DNA from: Isotricha intestinalis | Taxonomy: Eukaryota > Ciliophora > Litostomatea > Vestibuliferida > Isotrichidae | Direction of reading: 5' to 3' | Assembly (NCBI GenBank): GCA_023807065.1 | Contig: JAJJLU010003580.1 | Location: 1 to 49,395, forward strand | DNA length: 49,395 nucleotides | In this document: in pieces, positions 30,182-39,666 of the stretch | How the letters are laid out: each line of letters begins with the position of its first letter | Position numbering within the stretch: position 1 is the first letter of the stretch | Translations under genes and position numbers: made by a program | Notes under the pieces: generated by a model | Seen by the model: the letters and a program-made list of their open reading frames with translations, nothing else | Told to the model about the DNA's origin: nothing | Database searches by the model: none

Positions 30182-31741
30182 ATGGGTTGTTCCCAAATAA
30201 AAAAAGAAGAGAAAATTATTGAAGAAGAACAGAAAAAGAAAAGTAGAAATAATTATATTTAATAAAAAAGAAAAATAGATTTTCTTGAAGATATAATTGA
30301 TATAAAATCAGTCCAAATAAAAGGAGATATGTTATTTAGTGAGACAATTGGAAAACCAAAAGAACATTATGATATATTAGAACCAATAAATCATGGAACT
30401 ACTTCAATGACAAAAAGAGTAAAAAATAAATTTTCAGGTATGATACGTTCAATGACTGTAATAAAAAAAGCTTTTATAGATTTACAAGAAGATGAAAAAA
30501 ATTTTATGAAAGAAATTGCAATTTTACGTACATTAGATCATATGAATATATTAAAAATATATGAATTTTATCAAGATGAAAAATGTTTTTATTTAATTAA
30601 TGAATATTGTAGCAAAGGAGATTTATTTGAAAAAATACAAAGTGGAAGATTAAATGAATATTCAGTATGTTATATAATAAAGCAAATATTATGTGCAATA
30701 GAATATTGTCATGATAATAATATTATTCATAGAGATTTAAAATTAGAATCTATACTAATAGAATCAATAGAAAATATTACTATAAATGATGAAGAAGTAG
30801 AATTATTAAATATAAAAATAAGTGACTTTTCTTCAGCAAGATCATTTAGAAAAAATAAAAAATTAAGTAAAAAAGTAGGAACTCCTTATTATATTGCTCC
30901 TGAAGTTTTAAATAGAAAATATAATGAAAAATGTGATATTTGGTCTATTGGAGTTATAATGTTTATGCTATTAACAGGAAAACCTCCTTTTTGGGGAGAT
31001 AATGATAAAGAAATTATTCAAATGGTTAAAGAAGGAAAAATGGATTTTAGAAAAAATGAATGGAATGATATATCTAATGAAGCAGTTGATTTAATTAATA
31101 ATATGTTAAAATATGACTTTAAAAAAAGATATTCCGCTTATGAATGTTTAAGACACATTTGGTTCAAAAAGTTTTTATATAAATTTTTAGTTTCTAAAAA
31201 TGATATTCAAGAATATTATAATAATATTATTAGTTTTCAAACTAATCCTATTTTTTTCTTTCAACAAGCTAGTCTTGCTTATATTGTTCATCATATTGTT
31301 AATAAAGATGAATTAGATAAAATCAAAAAATTTTTTATTTATATTGATGAGAAAGGTTTAGGTAAAATTTCTCTTACTGAAATTGTTAATAAATTTAAAA
31401 AAAAAATTGAGAATGTAAACGAAAAAGAAGTTTTAAAAGTTTTAAAATATATTGATCAAGGAAAAACAGGTTTTTGTGAATTTGAAGAATTTGTAAGAGC
31501 TTGTATTAATAAAAAAAATTTATTAAATGAAGACAATTTAAAAATTTCATTTAGTTTATTCAATAAAACTGGAATTAAAAAATCTATTTCTTGTCAAGAT
31601 TTTAAAAATATTTTAGGATTACAAACAAAATTTTCTAATAAAACTTGGGAAAAAATTATTAATCAAATTGATATTAATGGAGATGGACAAATAGAATTTT
31701 TAGAATATAAAGAAATGATGCTTAAATTTTTAAACCCCTAA
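30182..31741 (+). CDS. Calcium-dependent protein kinase, two exons, atypical catalytic motifs
   Basis: The long frame starts only at 30329, but an in-frame upstream ATG at 30182 encodes MGCSQIKKEEK, a textbook myristoylation/palmitoylation N-terminus of CDPKs. It is separated by tandem TAA TAA (30260-30265). A GT..AG intron of 36 bases (30243-30278) removes both stops in frame and gives 507 residues. The kinase domain has the lysine in VIKKAF, HRDLKLESILI and GTPYYIAPEV. However, the glycine loop is degraded (INHGTTSMTK) and DFG reads DFS (30824-30832). Four C-terminal EF-hand regions follow; only the last, DINGDGQIEFLE, looks fully canonical. Probably a membrane-tethered calcium sensor kinase, possibly weakly active. 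Confidence 0.85.
30243..30278 (+). other. Predicted 36-base spliceosomal intron
   Basis: Begins GTAGAA and ends AATAG, length 36, inside the CDPK. Removing it joins the MGC exon to the kinase frame and deletes the two in-frame TAA codons. The donor is not the usual GTAAG/GTATG form, so RNA evidence is needed. Translational recoding of TAA is the alternative. Confidence 0.55.
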
Positions 31742-31911
31742 TTTATTTTAATCTTTTGTAATATTTATTTCCTTATTTTAAAATTTAAATGAGTTTATTA
31801 TAAATTTGAACTTATAATGGTTTTAAATAATTATATTTCTTATAAAAGAGAATTATTGAGAATTTTTTAAATTATTAAATAAAAAAGTATATATTTTTTA
31901 TTTAATTTTAT

Positions 31912-32163
31912 TTAAACATTGACTCCTAAAGAAAGCATTAAAAAGAATGATCCTATTCCTAAATATATAGAAGCAAATAAAGATAATAAAAGTTCTCTTG
32001 CGATTTTTCTATCATTTCTTTTATAAGTTACTATATATAATGAAAACCAACATGTCAAAATAAATCCTAATAAAAAGAAAATTACACTAAATTTATAATG
32101 ATCAGCAACTTTAACAGGAAGAGAAAGAATATATGGTAAAATAATATTTTTATTAGCTTCCAT
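31912..32163 (-). CDS. TMEM258: TMEM258 / Ost5-type oligosaccharyltransferase subunit
   Basis: An 83-residue protein with two membrane helices (about residues 25-47 and 58-80). The pattern FILTCWFSLYIVT, then ARELLLSLFASIYLGIGSFF and LMLSLGVNV, matches TMEM258, the small subunit of the oligosaccharyltransferase that transfers N-glycans in the endoplasmic reticulum (Ost5 in yeast). Length and topology fit the family. It is divergent from the GTPase-like gene with only 91 bases between start codons, so the two probably share a promoter region. Confidence 0.87.
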   Translation of the reverse strand: MEANKNIILPYILSLPVKVADHYKFSVIFFLLGFILTCWFSLYIVTYKRNDRKIARELLLSLFASIYLGIGSFFLMLSLGVNV

Positions 32164-32254
32164 TGTATCAATTAATTAAATTGAATTAATATTATTATTT
32201 AAATTTATTTAAATAATAATTCTTAACTATTATTATTAAATAAATTAATTTTTA

Positions 32255-32878
32255 ATGGAAGAAAGGAAAGAAAATAAGGATAAACTTAAAAAAAAAAATG
32301 TTAAAATTATATCATTTTCAACGAATCATGAAGAATTAAGTCCTCAAAGTGTAATCTCAATATATTTATCGAAAATAAATTTATCAAATATACCTTTAGA
32401 TAAACCTTTAGTAGAATATGATAGAGAAATTCATTATATGAATATTCATGTTAAATTTTTAAGTTTAGAAATTTTAATTGATGATGAATTTGATCAAAAA
32501 CAATTTGTAACTTTATGTGGTAAAGCTCAAACTTTTATGTTTTTTATTGATTTAGAATATGAACAATCTTTTAGTAATTTAAAAAGTATTATTTATTTTA
32601 TAAGAAATAAAATTGACCCTGATTTTAAAATTTTTATTTATGGAATTTATAAAAATAAAGAAAAAATACAAGATAATCTTACTATTAAATCTATGGAAAG
32701 TTATCTTGATTCACAAAGAATATTTTTTGATTATTGTGAAGTTGATTTAAATGATGAAGAAAATTTAATTAAAATTTTTGATTTTATCACTATGGAAGGT
32801 ATTAATAATATCACTCAAATAAATAACATTAAGAGTTTAGAAGATTATCATAGTTGTTCACAATGTTCAATTGTATAA
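32255..32878 (+). CDS. Small-GTPase-like protein lacking a P-loop, CaaX end
   Basis: A 207-residue protein with the outline of a Ras/Rab fold: first strand NVKIISFS, a helix, then FMFFIDLEYEQSFSNLKSII like the 'DIT..SF..L' strand-helix of Rabs, FKIFIYGIYKNKEK in the place of 'GNKxD', and FFDYCEVDLNDEENL in the place of the SAK loop. The P-loop GxxxxGK is missing (TNHEELS), and the Trp-Asp-Thr-Ala-Gly switch is not recognisable. The last four residues, CSIV, form a CaaX prenylation box preceded by another Cys. It may be a nucleotide-independent membrane adaptor. A distant relation rather than a firm family call. Confidence 0.62.
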   Translation: MEERKENKDKLKKKNVKIISFSTNHEELSPQSVISIYLSKINLSNIPLDKPLVEYDREIHYMNIHVKFLSLEILIDDEFDQKQFVTLCGKAQTFMFFIDLEYEQSFSNLKSIIYFIRNKIDPDFKIFIYGIYKNKEKIQDNLTIKSMESYLDSQRIFFDYCEVDLNDEENLIKIFDFITMEGINNITQINNIKSLEDYHSCSQCSIV

Positions 32879-33372
32879 ATTATAAAATTCCTATTTTAAT
32901 ATAGAATGAATTATAAAAATAAATATAAATTAATTTAAAATATAATATTTATTTATACAGTATGAAAAATAAATACATTTTAAAAAACTATTTCTTTTAA
33001 AAAATTAAATTTACAATTATATAAAATTTAAAAAAAATTTTTTATATCTTTCTTTCATTATTGTAAAAAAATATATATCATCTTCAAATAAAACTTTATT
33101 ATATATAATTTTAAAATTAAGTTCAAAATATCAAGTTTATTCATATTAAATTTCATAAATTTTTTATATTACAGTTGTTTTATTCAGGTTTTGAATATTT
33201 TTCATACTATAATTGTTTATGTCAACATAAATATATTAATTGAATAATCTTTTTTTATTCCAATATTTATTTTAAAATATTTAATTATAATTTAATATAA
33301 AATATTCTAATTTATTTATTCCAAAATTTAATATCAAACAAAAATTAATTATTATTTATTTAAGAAAACATA
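32879..33372. other. Spacer, no gene seen
   Basis: 494 AT-rich bases between two plus-strand genes; promoter of the SNARE gene is expected here. No supported frame. Confidence 0.5.
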
Positions 33373-34083
33373 ATGTCTAGTTTAATTGATATATATCAAT
33401 CAAAATTAAAAAAACTAAATCAAAAAATAGAATACAATTTTGGTACATTATCAAAAAAAACAGAAGAAAAATTATCAGAAATAAATGACAATTTAAAAGA
33501 ATCTCAAAAATTATTAAAAAATTTAGAATTAGAAGTATCAGGAGAATCACAACAATCAAATTCATATTTAATATTAAAAATATATAAAAATTCATATAAT
33601 GAATATTCTAAAAAATACAAAGTTGAAAAAGAAAAATATGAAAATTCATTAAAAGAAGTTTCATTAGGAATAAATTCAGATATAAATTTAAAGCAAAATT
33701 TAAAGAATGATGAAATTGCATATAATTCTTTTAATAAATTAGAAAATGTTAGAAGAATTTCAATTGAAATGGAAGGTTTAGGTCAAGATGTAATGAGAGA
33801 TATGAATTCACAAAGTGAAACTATGAAAGGAATTAATTCTAAAATTGGAGATGTTAGTAATGATTTAAATACTTCTAATGCTTTACTTACTGAAATGAAT
33901 AAAATTCAAAGAAGAAATAAAACTATTGTTTATCTTTATGGAGCTTTTTTATTTTTTGTTTTTTTGGTTATTGCATTTTTTAGGATTTATCCAAAGTTTA
34001 AAAGTGGAAATAATAATATTAATAATGTAGAACCTTTGAATATACAAAATAAAAGTAATATTACTAGTTTTTTTAAATATTAA
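33373..34083 (+). CDS. VTI1: Vti1-type Qb-SNARE
   Basis: A 236-residue tail-anchored protein. The N-terminal ~95 residues are a three-helix bundle-like segment, as in Vti1. A SNARE coiled coil runs from about residue 128 to 183 (ENVRRISIEMEGLGQDVMRD, then SETMKGINSKIGDVSNDLNT, NALLTEMNKIQRRN). The Asp-containing 'GDVSNDL' segment aligns with the 'RDTDADL' region of Vti1. A C-terminal membrane anchor follows (about 186-205: TIVYLYGAFLFFVFLVIAFF), with a ~30-residue tail beyond it, longer than usual for a SNARE. Vti1 acts in Golgi-to-endosome/vacuole fusion. Confidence 0.83.
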   Translation: MSSLIDIYQSKLKKLNQKIEYNFGTLSKKTEEKLSEINDNLKESQKLLKNLELEVSGESQQSNSYLILKIYKNSYNEYSKKYKVEKEKYENSLKEVSLGINSDINLKQNLKNDEIAYNSFNKLENVRRISIEMEGLGQDVMRDMNSQSETMKGINSKIGDVSNDLNTSNALLTEMNKIQRRNKTIVYLYGAFLFFVFLVIAFFRIYPKFKSGNNNINNVEPLNIQNKSNITSFFKY

Positions 34084-34520
34084 ATTTTATTTTTATAATA
34101 TATAATACTTTTTTTATTATAATTATTAGTATTTTCAAAACGAAACAAATAAATATAATTTGAATAAAATTTTAATTCTTTATATAAAAAGTCATTCTAT
34201 TGATATATTGTTTTTTTTTAATTAAAATGAAAAGATATATTTAATTAAAAATATTTAAATATTTATTCATAAAAACACCAATTTTTTTCATAAAATTATA
34301 AATTAATTGAAAAGATAATATTCCAATAAAATATATAAAAAAACATTTATTTATGATTTACGGTGATATTATATAAATTGCAAAAAAGATAATACAATTT
34401 GATTCATAAAAAAACTTATATAATTTTTTTTATTAAAAACAATTTAGACCTATTAATAAAACAAACTTTATTTCTTAAGAAAATATTATTAAATTTGTTT
34501 ATTAAAAATAAAAGTATTAT
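34084..34520. other. Spacer between convergent genes
   Basis: 437 AT-rich bases holding the 3' ends of the SNARE and pseudo-otubain genes. Nothing else visible. Confidence 0.5.
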
Positions 34521-37500
34521 TTAAAAAATATAACAACCTTCACAACATTTATTATTTCTTAATAAATCATTATCATTAATAAAATGAAACATATCACAAA
34601 TATTACATTTAATTTTACCTTTAACATTTTCATTGTTAATTTTTTTTTTATTATTACTATCTTCATCTACTTCTCCTTGAGTTTCTATATAATCATCATC
34701 ATTTTCATCTTTTTCAAAAATTATTGTTTTATTTGCATAACATTTTAAACACATAATATGTTGTTTATCACAACATAATAAACCTCCTCCTGTATTTTTT
34801 TCTTTTAAAATTTGAATATTTTTATATTGTTCTAAATTAGTTAAATTACCATTTTTATTATTTTTATTATAATTTGCTAATTTTTTACAACAAATCATAC
34901 ATAATGTTTTAATATAATTTTCCATTCTAATTTTTGCATCTTTTTTTTTATCACTTAAATCTTTTGATTCATTTTTAAAAGGATGAATATGTTTTATTGC
35001 TTCAATTGGCTTAAAATCATTATTACAACAACAACGAATTTTTGCAAAAGTATTTTGTTCATAAATATTTATATATATTTTATTTTGAGTTGAATTTTTT
35101 ATTTTTTCATGTAGACATTTTTGACAATATCTACAACCACATTCTAATAATTCTGTTTCATTTTTTTTTTTTTCTTTACATTGAATACAAGTATAGATTA
35201 TTTTATTTATCATTTTAGTTAAAACATTTTCATTGTATAATTCAATAATTTCATCATTATCAATATAAAATTGATTTTGAAGTTGAATTCTTCTTGAATA
35301 ATATTCTATTCCAAAATAAGAATCTTCTTCAAAAAATTTTAATCTTTTATCAATGATTGAATCCATAAATTCATTTAAACATTTTTGACAACATATAAAT
35401 TTTTTTTTTAGAAACATTATTTGGTTTGTTTCTGTATTACATATTTTACATATTTCTTTCTCTTTTAAAATAAAAGTTAATTTTTTAATATTATTCTTAT
35501 TTTTCTTAATTTCCTCTTTTATTATATCATTATTTTCATTAATATTATTTAAATATACAACATGATATCCAGAAAAAAAATAACCAATAATAATTAAAGG
35601 ATAATTTTCACTATCACCACTTAAATTAATTATGTGATTTTTAAAATTGTTTAAAGTTCCTTCAACAACAATGATTTTAACATTGACTCTAAATAAATAA
35701 GGTAACAAACAAATTACAGTAAATATTGGTTCAATTCCAAATTCTTTTATTCCTTCAAAATAAGATAATAAATAATTTAAAACTGGATATTTTGTTAAAT
35801 GTAATAAATAACTATATATAATATTTCTTAAATAAATTATCATTGCTTTATCAAATATTTTATTTTTTAATTTATATGCTTTTAAAAATAAGTGATAAGC
35901 TTCTTTCATTTTATTTTTTTTTGAATAAGATAAAATAAGTTTTAAAATACCTTTTATAAGTTTAGTATCTAAATTTTGGCTTTTATATATATTATTTATT
36001 TTTGAACTGAAAATTTCACTAATTAACATTTCTAAATCAGTAATATTACTTTCAAGAATATAATTTTCAATTAAAGAAAACATAAAAGATCTATAAAAAG
36101 AATCACCATCATTTAAAATATTTCTCCAAAAATTAAAGTTATTTTTTTGAAGTTTTAACATTAATTCATAATTAGAATATAAAGAATATTTATAAAGAAA
36201 AGTTTCAAAATTTTCAAAATTTCCAATTATTTGATTAAAATTATCATTTTCAATTTCATTTTCTTCAAAAATTTGATTTTCTAAAGTTTGTTCATCTATT
36301 TCTGATAAATTTTGTATTTTTTTTTTTTCATAAATTGATTCCATTTCTTCTTCATGATTCATATTTTTAATCCATTCTTCATTTTTATGAGAAAAAATCA
36401 AAAATTCTTCATTTAAATTAATTATTCCTTTAAAAAAATATTTGGATAAAAAATTATATTTTCTTTTATTCAAATTTTGTTCATTATCCTTTTTTATTAT
36501 ATTTTCGTTAAAATTTTCAATTCTTTCACTTAATTTTTTTTCATTGTCTTTAAATTTTGAAATAAGGAAATAATCTTTTAAATTATTTATTTTTGGTTCT
36601 TCTTTTTTACAATTATAAATATTATCTACAATATCATCAATTTTATTTATTTCTTTATTACTATATTTTTCTATTATCTTTTCATATTTTTTTTTATTTG
36701 TTTCTATTTCTTCTCTACTATCATTTTTTGATTCAATATCATTATTTTCTTTATTACCATTTAATTCTTGTTCTTCTTCTTCTTTTATATCTTCAATTTT
36801 TTTGAAAGATGTTTTTGACTTAAATTTTATTTTATCTTTTTTTTTGTTTGTTGAAATTTCTTCTTCACTAATTTCTTCAATTTCTAAACTTTCTTCTTTT
36901 TTATTTTCAATATTATTATCTTTTATATTATTATCTTTTATATTATTATCTTTTATATTATTATCTTTTATATTATTATCTACTATTTTATTATCTTTTA
37001 TATTATTATCTTTTATATTATTATCTTCTATTTTATTATCTTCTATATTATTATCTTTTATATTATTATCTTTTATATTATTTTCTTCTATTTTATTATC
37101 TTTTATATTATTATCTTTTATATTATTTTCTTCATTTAATATTTCATTTTTATCTTCTAAGTTTATAATTTTTTCATCTTCTTCTTCAGAATTTTTTTCA
37201 ATAACACTTAAACTTTCTGCTTCTTCAATATTTGAATTATTTATTTTTCCAATAAAATTATTTTTTTCAGTTTTTTTATTTTTATATTTTTCTTCTTCTT
37301 CTTTTTTCTTTTTTAATTTTTCTTCTTCTTCTTTTTTCTTTTTTAATTTTTCTTCTTCTTGTCTTTTTTTTTTTATAATTTCTTTTAATTCTCTTTCTCT
37401 TCTTTCTTCATCTTCTATTAATTGTCTTTTTAAAAGTTCATCTTCTTCAATTTTTCTTCTTTCTAAATACTCTTTTTCTCTTTTAAGTCTTTCTTGTAAT

Positions 37501-38249
37501 TCTTTATTTTTTCTTTCATATTTTTCATTTTCTTTTTTTAATTTTTCTAATTTTTCTTTATTTCGTTTTTCTTTTAATTCAATTTCTTTTTCTCTTTTTT
37601 CTATTTCTTTTAAATGTTCATATCTGATTCTTTCACTTTCTTCTTCTTCTTTTTTTAATTTATTTAATTCTTTTATTTTTTCTTTTTCTAATCTTTCTTT
37701 TTCTTCTTTTAATTTATTTAATTCTTCTTCTTCTTTTTTTTCTTTTTTTTCTTTTTCTTCATTTTTTAAAAATGATTTTTTATTTATACTTTTTAAAATT
37801 GAATTTCTTAATGGTAAATTATTAGTAGGAAGTTCATTAATAATAGAAATTTTATTAAATTTAATATTATCTTCATTATTTGAATCTTCTTGATTTTTTT
37901 TTTCAAATTCAATAAAAGATTCTTTTATATTTACACTATTTAAAATATTGAAATTGTTTAAATTTGGATTTAAAATATAACTCTTTGCTAAATTATTATT
38001 AAAATTATTATTCTCATTGTAATTTATATTTGGAACTAAAATTGACTTACTTATATTTTTTGTATTTATTGTTTCTAAAATATTGTTTGTTAAATTTTGG
38101 ATTTTATTTTTTTGTTGTTTTAATTGGGAAAATAAAGAATTAAATTGTGATTCTGTTAATTTATTTTTTTTTTCCTCAAATTTGATTTCTTTTTTTTTAT
38201 TTTTTTTCAAATTTAATTCTATTGAGTCTTTCATTTGATTTGATTTCAT
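34521..38249 (-). CDS. Otubain-like (peptidase C65) protein with inactive site and RING-like zinc array (1242 aa)
   Basis: ATG at 38249. Order of parts: Asn-rich start; long charged coiled coil (about 155-330); a pentapeptide repeat (about 373-448, variants of NNIKD); a spacer; then an otubain-type domain (about 680-905) with GDSFYRSFMFSLIENYI, YLRNIIYSYL, IEPIFTVICLLPYLFRVNVK and FFSGYHVVYL. In otubains the nucleophile lies in DGNCFYR; here it is DGDSFYR, with Ser at residue 717. The active-site His segment GHYD is GYHV (His896). The C-terminal 310 residues hold repeated zinc-type Cys pairs (CKICNTE, CIQCKEK...CGCRYCQKC, CCCNND, CMICCKK, CDKQH...CLKCY, CNICDMF, CCEGC). Probably a ubiquitin-binding scaffold or ligase rather than a protease. 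Confidence 0.8.
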   Translation of the reverse strand: MKSNQMKDSIELNLKKNKKKEIKFEEKKNKLTESQFNSLFSQLKQQKNKIQNLTNNILETINTKNISKSILVPNINYNENNNFNNNLAKSYILNPNLNNFNILNSVNIKESFIEFEKKNQEDSNNEDNIKFNKISIINELPTNNLPLRNSILKSINKKSFLKNEEKEKKEKKEEEELNKLKEEKERLEKEKIKELNKLKKEEEESERIRYEHLKEIEKREKEIELKEKRNKEKLEKLKKENEKYERKNKELQERLKREKEYLERRKIEEDELLKRQLIEDEERRERELKEIIKKKRQEEEKLKKKKEEEEKLKKKKEEEEKYKNKKTEKNNFIGKINNSNIEEAESLSVIEKNSEEEDEKIINLEDKNEILNEENNIKDNNIKDNKIEENNIKDNNIKDNNIEDNKIEDNNIKDNNIKDNKIVDNNIKDNNIKDNNIKDNNIKDNNIENKKEESLEIEEISEEEISTNKKKDKIKFKSKTSFKKIEDIKEEEEQELNGNKENNDIESKNDSREEIETNKKKYEKIIEKYSNKEINKIDDIVDNIYNCKKEEPKINNLKDYFLISKFKDNEKKLSERIENFNENIIKKDNEQNLNKRKYNFLSKYFFKGIINLNEEFLIFSHKNEEWIKNMNHEEEMESIYEKKKIQNLSEIDEQTLENQIFEENEIENDNFNQIIGNFENFETFLYKYSLYSNYELMLKLQKNNFNFWRNILNDGDSFYRSFMFSLIENYILESNITDLEMLISEIFSSKINNIYKSQNLDTKLIKGILKLILSYSKKNKMKEAYHLFLKAYKLKNKIFDKAMIIYLRNIIYSYLLHLTKYPVLNYLLSYFEGIKEFGIEPIFTVICLLPYLFRVNVKIIVVEGTLNNFKNHIINLSGDSENYPLIIIGYFFSGYHVVYLNNINENNDIIKEEIKKNKNNIKKLTFILKEKEICKICNTETNQIMFLKKKFICCQKCLNEFMDSIIDKRLKFFEEDSYFGIEYYSRRIQLQNQFYIDNDEIIELYNENVLTKMINKIIYTCIQCKEKKKNETELLECGCRYCQKCLHEKIKNSTQNKIYINIYEQNTFAKIRCCCNNDFKPIEAIKHIHPFKNESKDLSDKKKDAKIRMENYIKTLCMICCKKLANYNKNNKNGNLTNLEQYKNIQILKEKNTGGGLLCCDKQHIMCLKCYANKTIIFEKDENDDDYIETQGEVDEDSNNKKKINNENVKGKIKCNICDMFHFINDNDLLRNNKCCEGCYIF
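36905..37131 (-). repeat. 15-bp tandem repeat (about 15 copies)
   Basis: Repeated unit TTATCTTTTATATTA on the plus strand, in frame within the pseudo-otubain gene, encoding five-residue units such as NNIKD and NKIED. Copies differ at one or two bases, so the array has partly diverged. The unit length keeps the reading frame. Confidence 0.85.
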
Positions 38250-38391
38250 TTTTTATTTGATTTTATAATTATTGTCAATTTTCATAAATCAATTAAATCT
38301 TTAAAAAATATTTAATTTCAATTAAAACTTTAAATTAAACAATTTATTTTTTCATATAATAAAATATATTTCAAATATTTTAATTAAAAAA

Positions 38392-39666
38392 ATGAAAGCT
38401 ACAAAACATAAAGAACAAATAAAGTCAAAAGACAATAAAAAAATGAAAAAATCAACATCACCATATTTAAAATATTCATTCACTGAATTTTCAAATGATA
38501 ATAAAAATTTAAAAGGAAATACTTTATCAAAAAATGAAACAACTAAACATATTAAACAAAAATCAAGGAAAAATATTACTAATATTTTATGCTTTTCAAA
38601 AACTTCAAATTTAAAAAAAAGAAATGTTTCAATTAATCTAAAAAGAAATTACGATAGTATTTCAGATGATCAAAGTATAAGTAACTTAATAAAATTAATA
38701 AATAATGAAAAAATTTTGCCAAAAAAAAAATTAAAAAAATCTCAAAAATTAAAAATTACAGTTTCAAATGATTTTTCTTTTTCTAATATTACACCATCAA
38801 ATATAGAAGATGAAAAAAATAATAAAGAAAATATAATAAATAGTAATTTTAATTATAATAATTTAAAAACTAATACTTGTTCAAAAGTTAATTTAAATAA
38901 AAATAATCCTTTTTTAGATAAAGAAAATAAAAATAATTTAAATTCAAATGATAAAAAAAGAAATGAAAATCTATCTGAAATGTTTAATTTATTGAATGAA
39001 AAATTAAAAACTAAATTAAATGAGAATAAATCAAATAAGAATAAAAGATTTAATTCACTTCAGAAAATTTTTGAAGAATTAATATTAATAATACCAGAAG
39101 AAAATAAAAATATTTTTAATACAATTTTAATAGGAATACATGATATAATAACAGAATATTATTTAGAATTAAAAAATTTAAAAGAAGAATATGAAAAAAA
39201 TAAAAAAAAAATTATTATTTTAGAAAAAGATAATAATAATAACTTAAAAATAATAAAACAAAAAGATTTAGAAATTGAAAAATTAAAAAAAAAAATTTCT
39301 TGTGGTATGACTTCACAAGAACAACAAATAATAAGTAAAAGTACAAATTCTTCATTTGTTAATTCTATTTCAAGTGATAAAGAAAAATCAATAGATAAAA
39401 ATAAAAAATTTATTAAATCAGAAAGTCAAAATAAAATTGAAGAATTAAATAAAAAAAATTTATTTGATTTAAATGCTTTATATTTTTATGATAAAGTTAG
39501 AATGAAATCTGATTTTAGTTCAGTTCCTAAAAGCAATAATGGTGATTTAATTCCACCTTTAAATTTAAATTTTGAAAATAATGAAAAAGTTTTAAATGAA
39601 AATAAAAAAAATAAAGAAGATAAAAAGTTAAGTTTTATTGAAAAAGTTGCATTAAGTTTTGAGTAA
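38392..39666 (+). CDS. Coiled-coil, Lys/Asn-rich protein, unknown (424 aa)
   Basis: ATG at 38392, divergent from the pseudo-otubain gene with only 142 bases between start codons. Residues 1-200 are basic and Ser/Asn-rich. Residues about 215-250 contain an ordered helix pair (LQKIFEELILIIPEENKNIF, TILIGIHDIITEYYLELKNL), followed by a coiled coil to about 300. Near residue 355 a compact motif NLFDLNALYFYDKVRMKSD precedes a tail ending LSFIEKVALSFE. I recognise no family; the ordered motifs suggest a conserved cytoskeletal-type protein. Confidence 0.73.
   Translation: MKATKHKEQIKSKDNKKMKKSTSPYLKYSFTEFSNDNKNLKGNTLSKNETTKHIKQKSRKNITNILCFSKTSNLKKRNVSINLKRNYDSISDDQSISNLIKLINNEKILPKKKLKKSQKLKITVSNDFSFSNITPSNIEDEKNNKENIINSNFNYNNLKTNTCSKVNLNKNNPFLDKENKNNLNSNDKKRNENLSEMFNLLNEKLKTKLNENKSNKNKRFNSLQKIFEELILIIPEENKNIFNTILIGIHDIITEYYLELKNLKEEYEKNKKKIIILEKDNNNNLKIIKQKDLEIEKLKKKISCGMTSQEQQIISKSTNSSFVNSISSDKEKSIDKNKKFIKSESQNKIEELNKKNLFDLNALYFYDKVRMKSDFSSVPKSNNGDLIPPLNLNFENNEKVLNENKKNKEDKKLSFIEKVALSFE

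Noticed and set aside
36802..37893. 363-codon plus-strand open frame
   Set aside because: It is the antisense of the coiled-coil and repeat part of the pseudo-otubain gene; its Ser/Leu/Phe-only composition is the mirror of Lys/Glu/Asn codons.
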